Assembly: GCA_021773835.1 (NCBI GenBank)
Contig: JAJFJQ010000025.1
Coordinates: 62,001 to 126,000, forward strand
Reading direction: 5' to 3'
Origin: Gammaproteobacteria bacterium
GTDB taxonomy: Bacteria > Pseudomonadota > Gammaproteobacteria > Ga0077536
DNA: 64,000 nucleotides
Part shown: positions 36,404 to 45,315 of the stretch, piece by piece
Position numbering within the stretch: the first letter of the stretch is position 1
How the letters are laid out: every line of letters begins with the position of its first letter
Notes under the pieces: model-generated
Seen by the model: only the letters and a program-made list of their open reading frames with translations
Told to the model about the DNA's origin: nothing
The model's database searches: none
Program-made: the position numbers and the translations under genes

Positions 36404-36727
36404 ATGACTTTTGTTGTTAACGAAAACTGCATCAAATGTAAATATACCGATTGCGTCGAAGTCTGCCCGGTCGATTGTTTTCACGAAGGACCCAATATGC
36501 TGGTCATCGATCCCGATGAGTGCATCGATTGTACTTTGTGTGAACCCGAGTGCCCGGTTGAAGCGATCAAGTCAGAAGATGACCTGACAGATGACGAGCA
36601 GCATCTTCTATCTCTCAATGCCGACCTGTCGCGGGAATGGCCGGTAATCAACGAAATGAAAGATCCTCCGTCGGACGCCGACGAGTGGAAGGACAAACCG
36701 GACAAGTTGCAGTATCTCGAACGCTAG
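36404..36727 (+). CDS. fdxA: 7Fe-8S ferredoxin FdxA
   Basis: A soluble seven-iron ferredoxin of the FdxA type that carries a [3Fe-4S] and a [4Fe-4S] cluster and transfers electrons at low potential. The first cluster region is [18 protein letters not shown]. The second is [16 protein letters not shown]. The C-terminal half (residues 65-107) is the extra helical region of the Azotobacter/Pseudomonas family. The length of 107 residues is normal. It follows mutS, as in Pseudomonas, where the small RNA rsmZ lies next to fdxA. Confidence 0.95.
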   Translation: MTFVVNENCIKCKYTDCVEVCPVDCFHEGPNMLVIDPDECIDCTLCEPECPVEAIKSEDDLTDDEQHLLSLNADLSREWPVINEMKDPPSDADEWKDKPDKLQYLER

Positions 36728-36746
36728 CCGTCGACTCCACGACGGC
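36727..36746. repeat. Perfect stem-loop just after fdxA
   Basis: GCCGTCG and CGACGGC pair over a 6-nt loop (ACTCCA on plus, TGGAGT on minus), directly after the fdxA stop. No T-run follows on plus. It could slow transcription from either side or protect the fdxA 3' end. Confidence 0.45.
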
Positions 36747-36760
36747 GGCCAGGGCCTGGT

Positions 36761-36790
36761 TAAAAAAGCGGCCGTCTAGGAGACGGCCGC
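36761..36790 (-). terminator. Strong rho-independent terminator on the minus strand
   Basis: A perfect 10-bp GC-rich stem (36768-36777 with 36781-36790, 3-nt loop) is followed, on the minus strand, by six T residues (36767-36762). This is the clearest intrinsic terminator in the window. No protein gene lies upstream on that strand, so it must end an RNA gene. Confidence 0.85.
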
Positions 36791-36961
36791 AATAGGAGGG
36801 TCTTCCGAGCAGTGCCATGCTCGGGCTTGTTTCCGCGATAGGAAACCCACCGCTACCGTCCCTGGCGGCGGTGGCTAGTCGGGCGTCCGTGCCCGACTGG
36901 GGTTAAACTAACGTGCCGTACCGGCATTAGGAAATCCCTGACTAGGTCTCGTTCTTCTTGA
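36762..36961 (-). ncRNA. rsmZ: Candidate RsmZ/CsrB-type CsrA-sequestering small RNA
   Basis: A minus-strand RNA of about 200 nt is predicted from TATAAG (36973-36968) and TTTTCA (36996-36991, 17-bp spacer) to the strong terminator. It folds into successive hairpins. The hairpin at 36898-36877 has a perfect 8-bp stem and loop ACGGAC. The one at 36874-36847 has a 7-bp outer stem and inner loop AGGGAC. Stems at 36846-36829, 36824-36805 and 36926-36914 follow the same pattern without GGA in the loop. Five GGA trinucleotides occur in total, and the two loops fit the ANGGAN CsrA/RsmA site. The place beside mutS-fdxA matches rsmZ of Pseudomonas. Such RNAs titrate RsmA. Exact ends are inferred, and no GacA box was seen. 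Confidence 0.62.
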
Positions 36962-36967
36962 CGATAA

Positions 36968-36996
36968 CTTATAAATATCAATGTGTTGAGTGAAAA
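36968..36996 (-). promoter_or_regulatory. Candidate promoter of the RsmZ-like RNA
   Basis: On the minus strand TTTTCA (36996-36991) and TATAAG (36973-36968) are 17 bp apart and would start transcription near 36961. The flanking sequence has two AAATATCA direct repeats and spaced AATGTG and CACATT arms that might bind a regulator. The GacA site of Pseudomonas rsm genes is not evident. Confidence 0.4.
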
Positions 36997-37297
36997 TATC
37001 AGCACATTTCATGGTCGCCCCGGAGTTACCGCTGAGCCTCAAAGGAAAATTTCCCACGACCCTACCCCACCCCGCACTCGAAAAAATCGGTCGCTATTCA
37101 GATCGAGTCGTTGAGCGAGGGAATACGCAACCATACGAAGTGTCGCTGCCACGGGGTGCAGCGGATTTAGTCTACTCCGGCCGTCATGAATTGCTGGCGG
37201 ATCCGACACCGGCTTCCTATAATCCGCACCAACGAGGTACCGGCGCCGGGCGAACGGGCGACGGACCCCCAAACCACTGCGGCTAGGGAAGCAACTG

Positions 37298-37783
37298 ATG
37301 CACACGGAACCTAAGAGCAAAGCGAACCTGGGTCGCACCGCGACCATCGTACTCATTGCAACAATGTTAATGCTGTGCGGCGATGCGCAGGCGAAAAAAA
37401 TCTACAAGTGGGTCGATAAAAATGGCAAAACGCACTACGGTGACAGCGCACCCAGCGACGTCGGAGCCGCACAAGAAATCCGCGTACCAAAGACCCCCGC
37501 GGTAGACGTTGGCGTCAACACCCGTAAGCAACGCACGGAGCGGCTGCTCGACGCCTACAAGCAGGAACGAGACGAGAAACGCGAGGCCCGTCAAACTGTA
37601 GCTGAGGAAAAGAAGAAACGTAAAGCAAACTGTACTATTGCCGAGGAAGAGCAGTACAAATACGAGCATGCGGCAACCTTGTATCGCAAGGACGCTGATG
37701 GGAATCGCATCAATCTCACCGATGAAGAGTACGCCGCGGCGATGGCAGACTTGCAGGCTGAGGTCGACAAATGGTGCGACTGA
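37298..37783 (+). CDS. DUF4124 domain secreted protein
   Basis: A 161-residue protein with an N-terminal signal segment (TATIVLIATMLMLCGDAQA). The DUF4124 hallmark follows: KIYKWVDKNGKTHYGDSAP (34-52), a short beta hairpin common in periplasmic proteins of gammaproteobacteria. Residues about 80-115 are Lys/Glu/Arg-rich and probably coiled coil. Two cysteines (CTIAEEEQ and the last but one residue) may form a disulfide. AGGGAAG upstream supports the start. Function is unknown. It lies 94 bp before the CHASE2 kinase on the same strand. Confidence 0.8.
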   Translation: MHTEPKSKANLGRTATIVLIATMLMLCGDAQAKKIYKWVDKNGKTHYGDSAPSDVGAAQEIRVPKTPAVDVGVNTRKQRTERLLDAYKQERDEKREARQTVAEEKKKRKANCTIAEEEQYKYEHAATLYRKDADGNRINLTDEEYAAAMADLQAEVDKWCD

Positions 37784-37877
37784 AGCCGCTCTAATAGCCC
37801 CTAATGACGCTACTCTTGTGAGGTGATTCAAGGTAGTATAGCGGACACCTCGATCTAACAATAAGTTGCTGGTGGGG

Positions 37878-40424
37878 ATGAAACAGGCATTCTGGAAATC
37901 CGATTGGTTCGTCGGTCTCGCAATCTCGCTGGTATTTGTAGTCCTCTGGCTTAGCGGCAACGCTATCCTGGGCAGTCTCGAACGTGACGCCTACGACCTT
38001 GGCGTACGGATGTCTTCCGCCGATCCCGGCGACAGAATTGCAGTTATCGCGATCGATGATAGGAGTGTCCAAAACATTGGGCGCTGGCCTTGGTCGCGGG
38101 AAATCCACGCTCAGATGACCGATAAGCTTGTCGCCGGTGGCGCCAAGACGATCGGCAACACCATCCTGTATTCCGAACCCCAGGTAGATAAGGGTTTGGT
38201 CTGGATCCAGCGATTGCGCAGTCAATTGGCCAACGTCAACATGGCCCAGGCCGACGCAAATGACATCGCCAAGAATTTGGCGCTCGCGGAAAAAGAACTT
38301 AATACCGACGGCATCTTGGCGAATAGCCTCGGCAGTGGAAATAGCACAATCCTCGGGATGCAATTCGTGCCCGGCGACCCTATCGGCAATCCCGACTCCG
38401 AACTGCCCACGCACGTTACCCGTTTCCAGATCCCGGAATCGAATATCAGCGATCCGAATGGTGAGAATATTTCGCCATTGTTAACGATAGCCGCGGTACC
38501 ACCGATCGCGTCGATTGGTGGCGAAGCACAAGGCATTGGGCACCTGATCAATCTCCTCGACGTCGATGGCGGTGTCCGTTCAGAGCCCCTGGTCATCAGC
38601 TATTACGATAGTTTCTTTCCATCCCAATCATTGATGATTGCGGCGGCGAGTCTGAACCTCGGTGCCGAAGACATCAAAGTGACCCTAGGCGACAGCGTTG
38701 AACTTGGTCGTCTGAAAATCAAGACCGATCCAATCCTCTCGATCAATACGTTCTTCTACGGCGAACGCGAGGGTGGCAGGCCGGCTTTCGATACCTACTC
38801 CTTCTACGATGTTATTCAGGACGAGGTCCCAATCGAGAATTTCAAGGATAAGATCGTATTGATTGGGGCAACGGCATTTGGCGTCGGTTCCGCGCTACAT
38901 ACGCCTATCGGCGACGTTGGTGGGCCGGTGCTCATCATGGCGCACACCGTAGCGAGCATCTTGAACGAACATTTCTTTGTGCAACCAAGTTGGGCTGGCC
39001 TCGCCGAACTATTGGCGATCCTCCTGATCGCCGCATACTTAGTCGCACTACTACCGAAACTCAAAGCTGGCCCCGGCGCATTAATCAGCGCATTTTTGCT
39101 CATCGCGCTGATTGTGACCGAACTATCGATCATGGTGTCGCAAGGCATGTGGTTGCAACTCATGACGGCGGCGTCGCTATTAGTGATCGGGCATATATTG
39201 CTGACCACCAAACGCTACCTCGTCACAGAAGCCAGCAAACAGCGCCTCGACGTCGATTCCGCCATGAACAACAAGCAGCTCGCCCTGCAACACCAACAAA
39301 AAGGCGAGCTCGATATGGCATTCGACTACTTCCGCCGTTGTCCAGCCGATGAATCGACCTTGGAAGCAATCTACAACCTAGCAATCGATTTCGAAACGAA
39401 ACGAAAATTCAACAAAGCCGCAGCGGTCTATCAGTACATCGCCGATAAGAACCCGGACTTCAAGGACATCAAGGTCAAGGTCAATCGCGCCAAGCAACTC
39501 GAGGAAACGGTACTACTGGGCGGTGGCGGCGCTTCGAGTGCGGCAGCTGGAACGCTCTTGTTGGACGGTTCAATCTCCAAACCGATGCTAGGTCGTTACG
39601 AGGTCGAAAAAGAGCTTGGCAAAGGCGCGATGGGTGTTGTCTATCTCGGCAAGGATCCCAAAATCAATCGGATCGTGGCCATTAAAACAATGGCGCTTGC
39701 CCAAGAGTTTGAAGCCGACGAACTCGAAGAGGTCAAATCACGCTTCTTTCGTGAAGCTGAAACCGCAGGAAGGCTCCAGCATCCGAATATTGTCACCGTG
39801 TACGACGCCGGCGAAGAGCACGACCTCGCCTATATCGCAATGGAGTTTCTTGAAGGCCACGACCTAGCACGCTACGTCAAGGCAGATAGCTTGCTGCCGC
39901 TACCAATCGTCATGGGAATTGTCTTTAAGTCCGCGATGGCACTAGATTCGGCACATAAGCAAAACGTCGTACACCGTGACATCAAGCCCGCAAACATTAT
40001 GTACGAGCCCAATAAGAAACAGGTGAAAATAACGGATTTCGGCATCGCGCGGATCACCGACTCGAGTAAAACCAAGACCGGCATGGTGCTCGGTACGCCT
40101 TCGTACATGTCTCCAGAGCAATTATCCGGAAAGAAAGTAGATGGACGCTCAGATCTATTTTCACTAGGGGTGATGCTGTATCAAATGACCACGGGTAACT
40201 TGCCGTTCAAGGGCGATTCGATGGCGACGTTGATGTATAAGATTGCCAATGAACCGCACCAGGATATTTTCGAGCTACGTCCTGATTTACAGCAGCAGAA
40301 GCCCTGCATCGCCGCCATAATCGACAAAGCCTTGCAGAAAGACATCAATAAACGCTACCAAACAGGCGCAGAAATGGCGAAAGATATCCAAGAATGCGCG
40401 AAACAGGTTGCAAACAAGAAGTAG
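37878..40424 (+). CDS. CHASE2-TPR Ser/Thr protein kinase
   Basis: An 848-residue membrane sensor kinase. A first helix (residues about 8-28) leads to an extracytoplasmic CHASE2 domain (about 35-355, with RIAVIAIDDRSVQNIGRWPWSRE and DKIVLIGATAFGVG). Three helices (about 370-445) follow, then a short TPR-like region (FDYFRRCPADESTLEAIYNLA and FNKAAAVYQYIADKNPDF), then a Hanks-type kinase (574 to about 838). The kinase has a glycine loop GKGAMGVVY, VAIK lysine 603, HRD 699-701, DFG aspartate 720 and GTPSYMSPEQ, so it should be active. PP2C and FHA genes follow. ATG 37878 is chosen; TTG 37866 would add four residues. Confidence 0.9.
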   Translation: MKQAFWKSDWFVGLAISLVFVVLWLSGNAILGSLERDAYDLGVRMSSADPGDRIAVIAIDDRSVQNIGRWPWSREIHAQMTDKLVAGGAKTIGNTILYSEPQVDKGLVWIQRLRSQLANVNMAQADANDIAKNLALAEKELNTDGILANSLGSGNSTILGMQFVPGDPIGNPDSELPTHVTRFQIPESNISDPNGENISPLLTIAAVPPIASIGGEAQGIGHLINLLDVDGGVRSEPLVISYYDSFFPSQSLMIAAASLNLGAEDIKVTLGDSVELGRLKIKTDPILSINTFFYGEREGGRPAFDTYSFYDVIQDEVPIENFKDKIVLIGATAFGVGSALHTPIGDVGGPVLIMAHTVASILNEHFFVQPSWAGLAELLAILLIAAYLVALLPKLKAGPGALISAFLLIALIVTELSIMVSQGMWLQLMTAASLLVIGHILLTTKRYLVTEASKQRLDVDSAMNNKQLALQHQQKGELDMAFDYFRRCPADESTLEAIYNLAIDFETKRKFNKAAAVYQYIADKNPDFKDIKVKVNRAKQLEETVLLGGGGASSAAAGTLLLDGSISKPMLGRYEVEKELGKGAMGVVYLGKDPKINRIVAIKTMALAQEFEADELEEVKSRFFREAETAGRLQHPNIVTVYDAGEEHDLAYIAMEFLEGHDLARYVKADSLLPLPIVMGIVFKSAMALDSAHKQNVVHRDIKPANIMYEPNKKQVKITDFGIARITDSSKTKTGMVLGTPSYMSPEQLSGKKVDGRSDLFSLGVMLYQMTTGNLPFKGDSMATLMYKIANEPHQDIFELRPDLQQQKPCIAAIIDKALQKDINKRYQTGAEMAKDIQECAKQVANKK

Positions 40425-40612
40425 CCTATAACGATGCTGCTCACTTCCCGTAACGACGACCGCGAATACGCAATAAATACTTTGCGAGCCGGATGGCGCG
40501 GTCGAATTCGGTCGCACGCCGCCGATCGGTTGGATAACTCCTTTTTGTTCGAAACCGACGCGTAACTGCCGGCTCCCGCGCAGACCAGACGCCAGCACAG
40601 AATCTCACGACC

Positions 40613-41446
40613 GTGGATCTCTCCTCCAAGATTGAGCTCGTAAACGTCTCCGATACGGGTATGAAGCGACCGCATAATGAAGACTCGGCCATAACAGACC
40701 CCACCATGGGTCTAGCTGTGGTGGCCGACGGTATGGGCGGCTATAAGGCAGGCGAAGTTGCCAGCGCCATCGCGGCTAAGGCGATACTTGATGCGGTGCG
40801 TGACGAGCTGTACACGGCGCACAAGGGCCCGCGTGAGGCCGATACCGACCTCTCAGCAGAGGCTGTGCTGGTGCGCGACTCAATTGTCGACGCGAATCGG
40901 CACATTTTCCGCACCGCCACGGACGTACCACAGTGCCACGGCATGGGAACCACGGTTGTTGTGGTGCTTTTTTACAACAATATGGTTACCATCGCGCATG
41001 TTGGAGATTCTCGCGTCTATAGACTGCGCAATGGCGACCTCGCGCAGATCACGAGCGACCACTCACTGGTCCAGGAACTCATCGATCGGGGGTTTTTCAC
41101 CCCAGAAGAAGCCGAAGCCAACACACCCAAAAATTTGGTCACTCGAGCCCTTGGAATTGATGAAAAAGTCGACGTCGATGTGCAACAGCATGCAGCCAAA
41201 TCGGGCGATATCTACCTCCTGTGCTCAGACGGATTGAATGATATGGTAGATGATGAAGAAATTCGCTTAACCCTAAGTAAATATAGTGGTAATCTTGTAG
41301 AAGCGGCGCACGAATTAGTGCGACTTGCCAACGAAAGTGGTGGAAAAGACAATATCTCGGTAGTCCTCGCGCGACCGCGAGCACCGTTCCCGGCCCAGGC
41401 TGGGATTTTTTCCAAGCTCGTGGGTTTATTGAAGAGAGGCAGCTGA
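40613..41446 (+). CDS. PP2C-family Ser/Thr protein phosphatase
   Basis: A 277-residue Stp-type metal-dependent phosphatase. Metal-binding motifs are all present: RPHNEDS near 20, VVADGMGGY near 40, TTVVVVLF, AHVGDSRVYRL, SDGLNDMV and GGKDNISVVLA. Residues after 255 are a short tail. Such phosphatases reverse phosphorylation by the Hanks kinase encoded just upstream and act in the cytosol. The start is GTG at 40613. The gap to the kinase is 188 bp and to the FHA gene 13 bp. Confidence 0.93.
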   Translation: MDLSSKIELVNVSDTGMKRPHNEDSAITDPTMGLAVVADGMGGYKAGEVASAIAAKAILDAVRDELYTAHKGPREADTDLSAEAVLVRDSIVDANRHIFRTATDVPQCHGMGTTVVVVLFYNNMVTIAHVGDSRVYRLRNGDLAQITSDHSLVQELIDRGFFTPEEAEANTPKNLVTRALGIDEKVDVDVQQHAAKSGDIYLLCSDGLNDMVDDEEIRLTLSKYSGNLVEAAHELVRLANESGGKDNISVVLARPRAPFPAQAGIFSKLVGLLKRGS

Positions 41447-41459
41447 ATAAGGCGAAACG

Positions 41460-42191
41460 ATGGCTAAACTGGTTCTCAGCTTAAATGGCGTAGTTCAGGG
41501 AGAGTATCCGCTGAACAAGGAGCGTATATCTCTCGGGCGCAAACCCGATAATGATATACAGGTGGACAATCTGGCGGTTAGCGGTAAGCACGCGCTGGTT
41601 ATCACGATCCTCGATGATTCCTTCTTGGAAGATCTCGGCAGTACGAACGGCACCTACGTCAACGGTAAATTAATCAAAAAGCACGCATTACGCGATGGCG
41701 ACGTAGTCGGTATCGGTAAACACGAGCTCAAGTACGTCAATGAGCACGCGACTGCGGATGATGAAGATTTCGAGAAGACGATGATCATCCGCCCAGGTTC
41801 CGCAAGTGCAGCGGTGGCTGCGGCCAAAGCAGCGGAGGAGGCAGGGGTTGAAGCAGAAGCCGCTGCCGGTAACGCGACCCAAGGCGGGACGCCGGCCCCC
41901 GTCGCGTCGGGTATGCCGCTCGGTAAACTTCAGGTACTAAATGGCCCGATCGCCGGCAAGGAGCTGGAACTGACCAAGGCGCTCATTACGCTGGGCAAGC
42001 CTGGCGTCCAAGTTGCAGTGATCTCAAGAAGGCCGCAGGGCTACTTCCTGACGCATATCGAAGGTGACGGACAGAACAATAATTTTCCAGTGGTCAATGG
42101 CACAGCCATTGGCCCACAAGCGTATACGATGGAGAATGGCGACATCGTTGAACTCGCAGGCATTAAGATGGAATTTAGTCTCAGCGAATAA
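41460..42191 (+). CDS. FHA-domain protein
   Basis: A 243-residue protein. The N-terminal FHA domain (1-95) has ISLGRKPDNDIQVDNLAVSGKHALV and DLGSTNGTYVNG, with the canonical Arg, Ser, His and Asn positions intact, so pThr binding is likely. An Ala/Glu-rich linker (110-145) follows. Residues about 155-243 (KLQVLNGPIAGKELEL ... ITLGKPG ... FPVVNGTAI) resemble a second, degenerate FHA domain lacking the key residues. It is the natural reader of phosphorylation by the CHASE2 kinase. It is 13 bp after the phosphatase gene and ends convergently with the cyclase gene. Confidence 0.9.
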   Translation: MAKLVLSLNGVVQGEYPLNKERISLGRKPDNDIQVDNLAVSGKHALVITILDDSFLEDLGSTNGTYVNGKLIKKHALRDGDVVGIGKHELKYVNEHATADDEDFEKTMIIRPGSASAAVAAAKAAEEAGVEAEAAAGNATQGGTPAPVASGMPLGKLQVLNGPIAGKELELTKALITLGKPGVQVAVISRRPQGYFLTHIEGDGQNNNFPVVNGTAIGPQAYTMENGDIVELAGIKMEFSLSE

Positions 42192-42196
42192 GCACC

Positions 42197-42215
42197 GGCG
42201 CTTTTTTGTAGCGCC
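42197..42215. terminator. Weak bidirectional stem-loop between FHA and cyclase genes
   Basis: GGCGC and GCGCC pair over a 9-nt loop that is itself T-rich. It lies 6 bp after the FHA stop, between convergent genes. T-rich sequence follows on plus (CTTTTATATC). A low-strength terminator is plausible. Confidence 0.35.
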
Positions 42216-42273
42216 CGCTTTTATATCTCTAACGATAAACCGATATCACCCAAGCTACACCCACAGACCACCC

Positions 42274-44520
42274 CTACTTCGACGTGTGGGTGAACACCCC
42301 ATCCCAATCGGGCTCAGGTGGATGCGCGCGATACTGCGCAACCCGTTCGACGTAGACCTTGTACAAGCCAGGCGAGCGCGAGGTCCGTTGCAGATTCAAC
42401 AAGTTCATCTCAGCCGTATCCCATTCCTGCGCGCGATATAGCCGAAGCGCTTCGCGGTAGAGCTTCAGTTCATCCTTCCAATGCTTGTCGATATCTTCAG
42501 CCAAACATAGTGGTTGGTATATGACAACGGGCTTATCCTTGCCCTTGACCCTGACCCGGTCGATCTCCCGGTACGCGTATTCAGGGACGGCATCTTTTGT
42601 GCTTTCGCTGACGATCAACCAAACACCGTAGCCTTTAGTGAGGCCCTCAAGCCTCGATCCGAGATTTACCGCATCACCGAGAACGGTATAGGCCATACGG
42701 AATTCGGATCCCATATTGCCGACACTCATCATGCCAGAGTTAATACCAATGCCAATTTGGATCTCCGGCCAACCGCGGGCAACAAATTGTTTATTAACTT
42801 CGTTTAAGCGCTCCAACATTTGCATGCCGGCGTCTAGTGCATGGCGCGCGTGATCATGGTCCTCAATCGGCGCACCCCAAAACGCCATGATGGCGTCGCC
42901 CATATATTTATCGATTGTGCCGCGCTGCTCATGAATGATCCGGGTCATCGGCGTCAAAAATTGATTCATCAACTCCGCTAATTCTTTTGGACTCAGACCT
43001 TCAGATAACGTCGTAAAGCCGCGGACATCGGAGAACATGACGGTCAAATCCCGGCTTTCCGCTTCAAGGGAATAATCCATCGGGTGGTCTGCCATTTCAT
43101 CGACAAGTTCCGGCGGAATGTACTGACCGAATAAGCCTGTGATTTGCCGTTTGCCGCGGGTTTCAATGAAATAGCCGTATGACATATTAAGCATGAACAT
43201 CGTCAACAGCATCATCACGCCGGACGCGACAGGCAATACGAAATTTGCCCCGCTCCAAACGAGTAAATTAAACCCGGCGTACAGCAATAGGAGGCCGGCG
43301 GTGACGATCGTGGCTGCGAGTGGGCTTAGAATCGGAACGACAATTGCCATGACCAATCCAAACACGATCAATAACAATACCTCGGCGCCCAGTGTATATG
43401 CCGGAAGTTGCTTGACGGTCCCGTCAATCATCCCGCTGATCAGGTTTGCGTGTATTTCGACCCCTGGATAGGATTCGGCGACCGGTGTCGAGCGCAAATC
43501 GAGTAAGCCAGGTGCCGTCGTACCAACCAAAACTGTTGCACCCTTTAGGATTGATTTATCTGCCGCGCCGTGTAGCACGTCGGTGGCGGAGACGTAGGGG
43601 AAGCTGCCCTTCTCGCCTCGGTACGGCACCAAGGTCCTGACATGTTTGTCGACCGGAACAAGCTTATCGCCGACTTGCAACCATTCGAGCCCCGGATACC
43701 CTTTACCGCCAAACAGCGGTTTCTCGAATCGCGGCTTGATTTCATGCGAACCGAGAAGGTGCCGTACCATTTCTAGCGAAAGCGAAGCGTGAACCGCACC
43801 CTCATATTGAATTAGCATCGGCACCCGGCGGATCACGCCGTCCGGGTCGGTGTCCGGATTAAAGTGCCCGGCACCAAGTGCGCTAGACTGCAGCTGAGCA
43901 ATATTCGCACCGTAACCGTGCGCATCCTGAAATTCGATCCTTTTCCCTTTGAACGCACCTTTAACAAATGTTGGCGCTGGCAACTGGCCGATTTTGGCAG
44001 CGACCTGACCGGGGAGAACAAAGTTGAAGTAGTAACCCAGGATCACCGGATATTTTTGGATCGTCTCGGCGAAGCGCCCGTCGTAATCTAGTTCCGGGCG
44101 CAGTACCTGAAGTTGCGCTCTGAACATTGCATTGCTCTTTAAATCCTCGGCAGCAAGTCGTTCCAAGACTTTCAACCCGGAGCTGTCGTCAGGTTCGGCA
44201 AACACAATATCAAAGCCGACAATGGCAATTTCATATTCCTCGAATAATAGCTCGACGAATTGCGACAGCTTGTCTCTGCCCCAGGGCCATTGGCCTTCCG
44301 CGGTGAGGCTCGCTTCGTCGATGTCGATGATCACGATTCGATCGTCGACGGTTTTCGGCATGGTCCAAAGCAAGCGCTTGTCATAAGCGATATTTTCCAT
44401 CTGGTCGATAAAACCGATGCGGAGCCACTCGGCCGCGTGGCCTACGAAAAAAAGCAACACGACAAAGCTCAGCCCGATACGGATGCTGTTATCTTTTATT
44501 TTGTCGATGATTGCTGACAT
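42274..44520 (-). CDS. CHASE2-domain adenylate/guanylate cyclase
   Basis: A 748-residue membrane class III cyclase. One helix (residues about 15-35) leads to a CHASE2 domain (about 38-350, RIVIIDIDEASLTAEGQWPWGRD and ATVLVGTTAPGLLDLR). Three helices (about 370-440) and the catalytic domain (about 480-660) follow. DLTVMFSDVRGFTTLSE and GTIDKYMGDAIMAFWGAP give the two metal aspartates, and the lysine in IDKYMGD fits ATP. VLGDAVNLGSRLE follows. A C-terminal part of about 80 residues is helical. Architecture matches the kinase at 37.9 kb with a different output. No cAMP receptor gene is in the window. Confidence 0.9.
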   Translation of the reverse strand: MSAIIDKIKDNSIRIGLSFVVLLFFVGHAAEWLRIGFIDQMENIAYDKRLLWTMPKTVDDRIVIIDIDEASLTAEGQWPWGRDKLSQFVELLFEEYEIAIVGFDIVFAEPDDSSGLKVLERLAAEDLKSNAMFRAQLQVLRPELDYDGRFAETIQKYPVILGYYFNFVLPGQVAAKIGQLPAPTFVKGAFKGKRIEFQDAHGYGANIAQLQSSALGAGHFNPDTDPDGVIRRVPMLIQYEGAVHASLSLEMVRHLLGSHEIKPRFEKPLFGGKGYPGLEWLQVGDKLVPVDKHVRTLVPYRGEKGSFPYVSATDVLHGAADKSILKGATVLVGTTAPGLLDLRSTPVAESYPGVEIHANLISGMIDGTVKQLPAYTLGAEVLLLIVFGLVMAIVVPILSPLAATIVTAGLLLLYAGFNLLVWSGANFVLPVASGVMMLLTMFMLNMSYGYFIETRGKRQITGLFGQYIPPELVDEMADHPMDYSLEAESRDLTVMFSDVRGFTTLSEGLSPKELAELMNQFLTPMTRIIHEQRGTIDKYMGDAIMAFWGAPIEDHDHARHALDAGMQMLERLNEVNKQFVARGWPEIQIGIGINSGMMSVGNMGSEFRMAYTVLGDAVNLGSRLEGLTKGYGVWLIVSESTKDAVPEYAYREIDRVRVKGKDKPVVIYQPLCLAEDIDKHWKDELKLYREALRLYRAQEWDTAEMNLLNLQRTSRSPGLYKVYVERVAQYRAHPPEPDWDGVFTHTSK

Positions 44521-44676
44521 TATTCTCTTCGCCGCATGTGGGTGTGTTAATGCGGATCCAAACTTTCGCTACGTATTACTTTCTTGCCCCTACAGTTCGT
44601 AGCACTGTCGATATCGATAGTAATATGCGGCACCAGGACGACGGAGAGAGCTTCGCGCTCGTCCAATGCGTTAAAA

Positions 44677-45315
44677 TTATCGTTGTAGGGCCGCGCCGGC
44701 ATCTGCGGTGAAACGCTCAAAAATTACACCGACGGCATCTGACATGGCTACCGCGACGGCGCTCATGTCGTTACCAGAAACTGATCGTGACTCGCGATAC
44801 TCCTTACCAAATACGAATGACTTACCGGCATTTCGTTCTACTAATTCCAACGCGAAGGCTACGACGACGCCGGCCCCATCCGCCGCCAATACATGGTCCA
44901 TGCGGCGAATTTGGGCTTGAATTTCGAAACCCGCGCTACTCATATCGGAGCTGGATATTGCCGGGGCCACGTTAGCAGCGCGCAAATAGCTGACGAGTTC
45001 CGTTTGCAGCATACGCTCAGGGCTATCGATCCACAGATGGTACCGATGTTGTTTAACAACAACTTGGTCCGTTTCGGTATAAGCGATTGCACGCTCGCGA
45101 TGGACCCCGCTACCGCGAAATTTCGCGACGCGCACCATGTCGTCCGTCCAGGATGTCGTAATGGAGTTTGTGGGTGTTGGTGGGCCAATTTTAAGACGAT
45201 AAAACGTATCGCTTGGCAGCGGTTTCATAGACCCACAGCCACCGACGCTGACTAGAATCAACGCGACGATGATAACTGCGGCGATGCGCGCGCAAGATCT
45301 AGTCTGCTGCATCAT
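44677..45315 (-). CDS. ABC-type transport auxiliary lipoprotein (PqiC/LetA-partner type)
   Basis: A 212-residue lipoprotein of the ABC-type transport auxiliary component family (PqiC-like). The signal peptide ends in VGGC. DTFYRLKIG follows, typical of the family N-terminus, and FRGSGVHRERAIAYTETDQVVVKQHRYHLWIDSP is the conserved core. Members sit at the outer membrane and work with MCE proteins. It is the last gene of the transporter set, overlapping mlaD by 17 bp. This replaces the MlaB-MlaC pair at the end of E. coli mla. Confidence 0.85.
   Translation of the reverse strand: MMQQTRSCARIAAVIIVALILVSVGGCGSMKPLPSDTFYRLKIGPPTPTNSITTSWTDDMVRVAKFRGSGVHRERAIAYTETDQVVVKQHRYHLWIDSPERMLQTELVSYLRAANVAPAISSSDMSSAGFEIQAQIRRMDHVLAADGAGVVVAFALELVERNAGKSFVFGKEYRESRSVSGNDMSAVAVAMSDAVGVIFERFTADAGAALQR

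Noticed and set aside
36727-36961. Riboswitch (c-di-GMP or other) on the plus strand
   Set aside because: The GGAAAC and hairpins first suggested one, but no conserved core was found. The strong terminator and the GGA loops both point to the minus strand.
36990-37286. 98-codon plus-strand frame starting at GTG
   Set aside because: It overlaps the predicted promoter of the RsmZ-like RNA, has no ribosome binding site and low-complexity, non-protein-like sequence.
37039-37356. 105-codon minus-strand frame before the DUF4124 gene
   Set aside because: It overlaps the start and signal peptide of the DUF4124 gene and is Arg-rich, as antisense frames in this genome usually are.
42274-44520. Many long frames inside coding genes on the other strand
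   Set aside because: They follow the codon structure of the main genes, lack start signals and domains, and are shadows.
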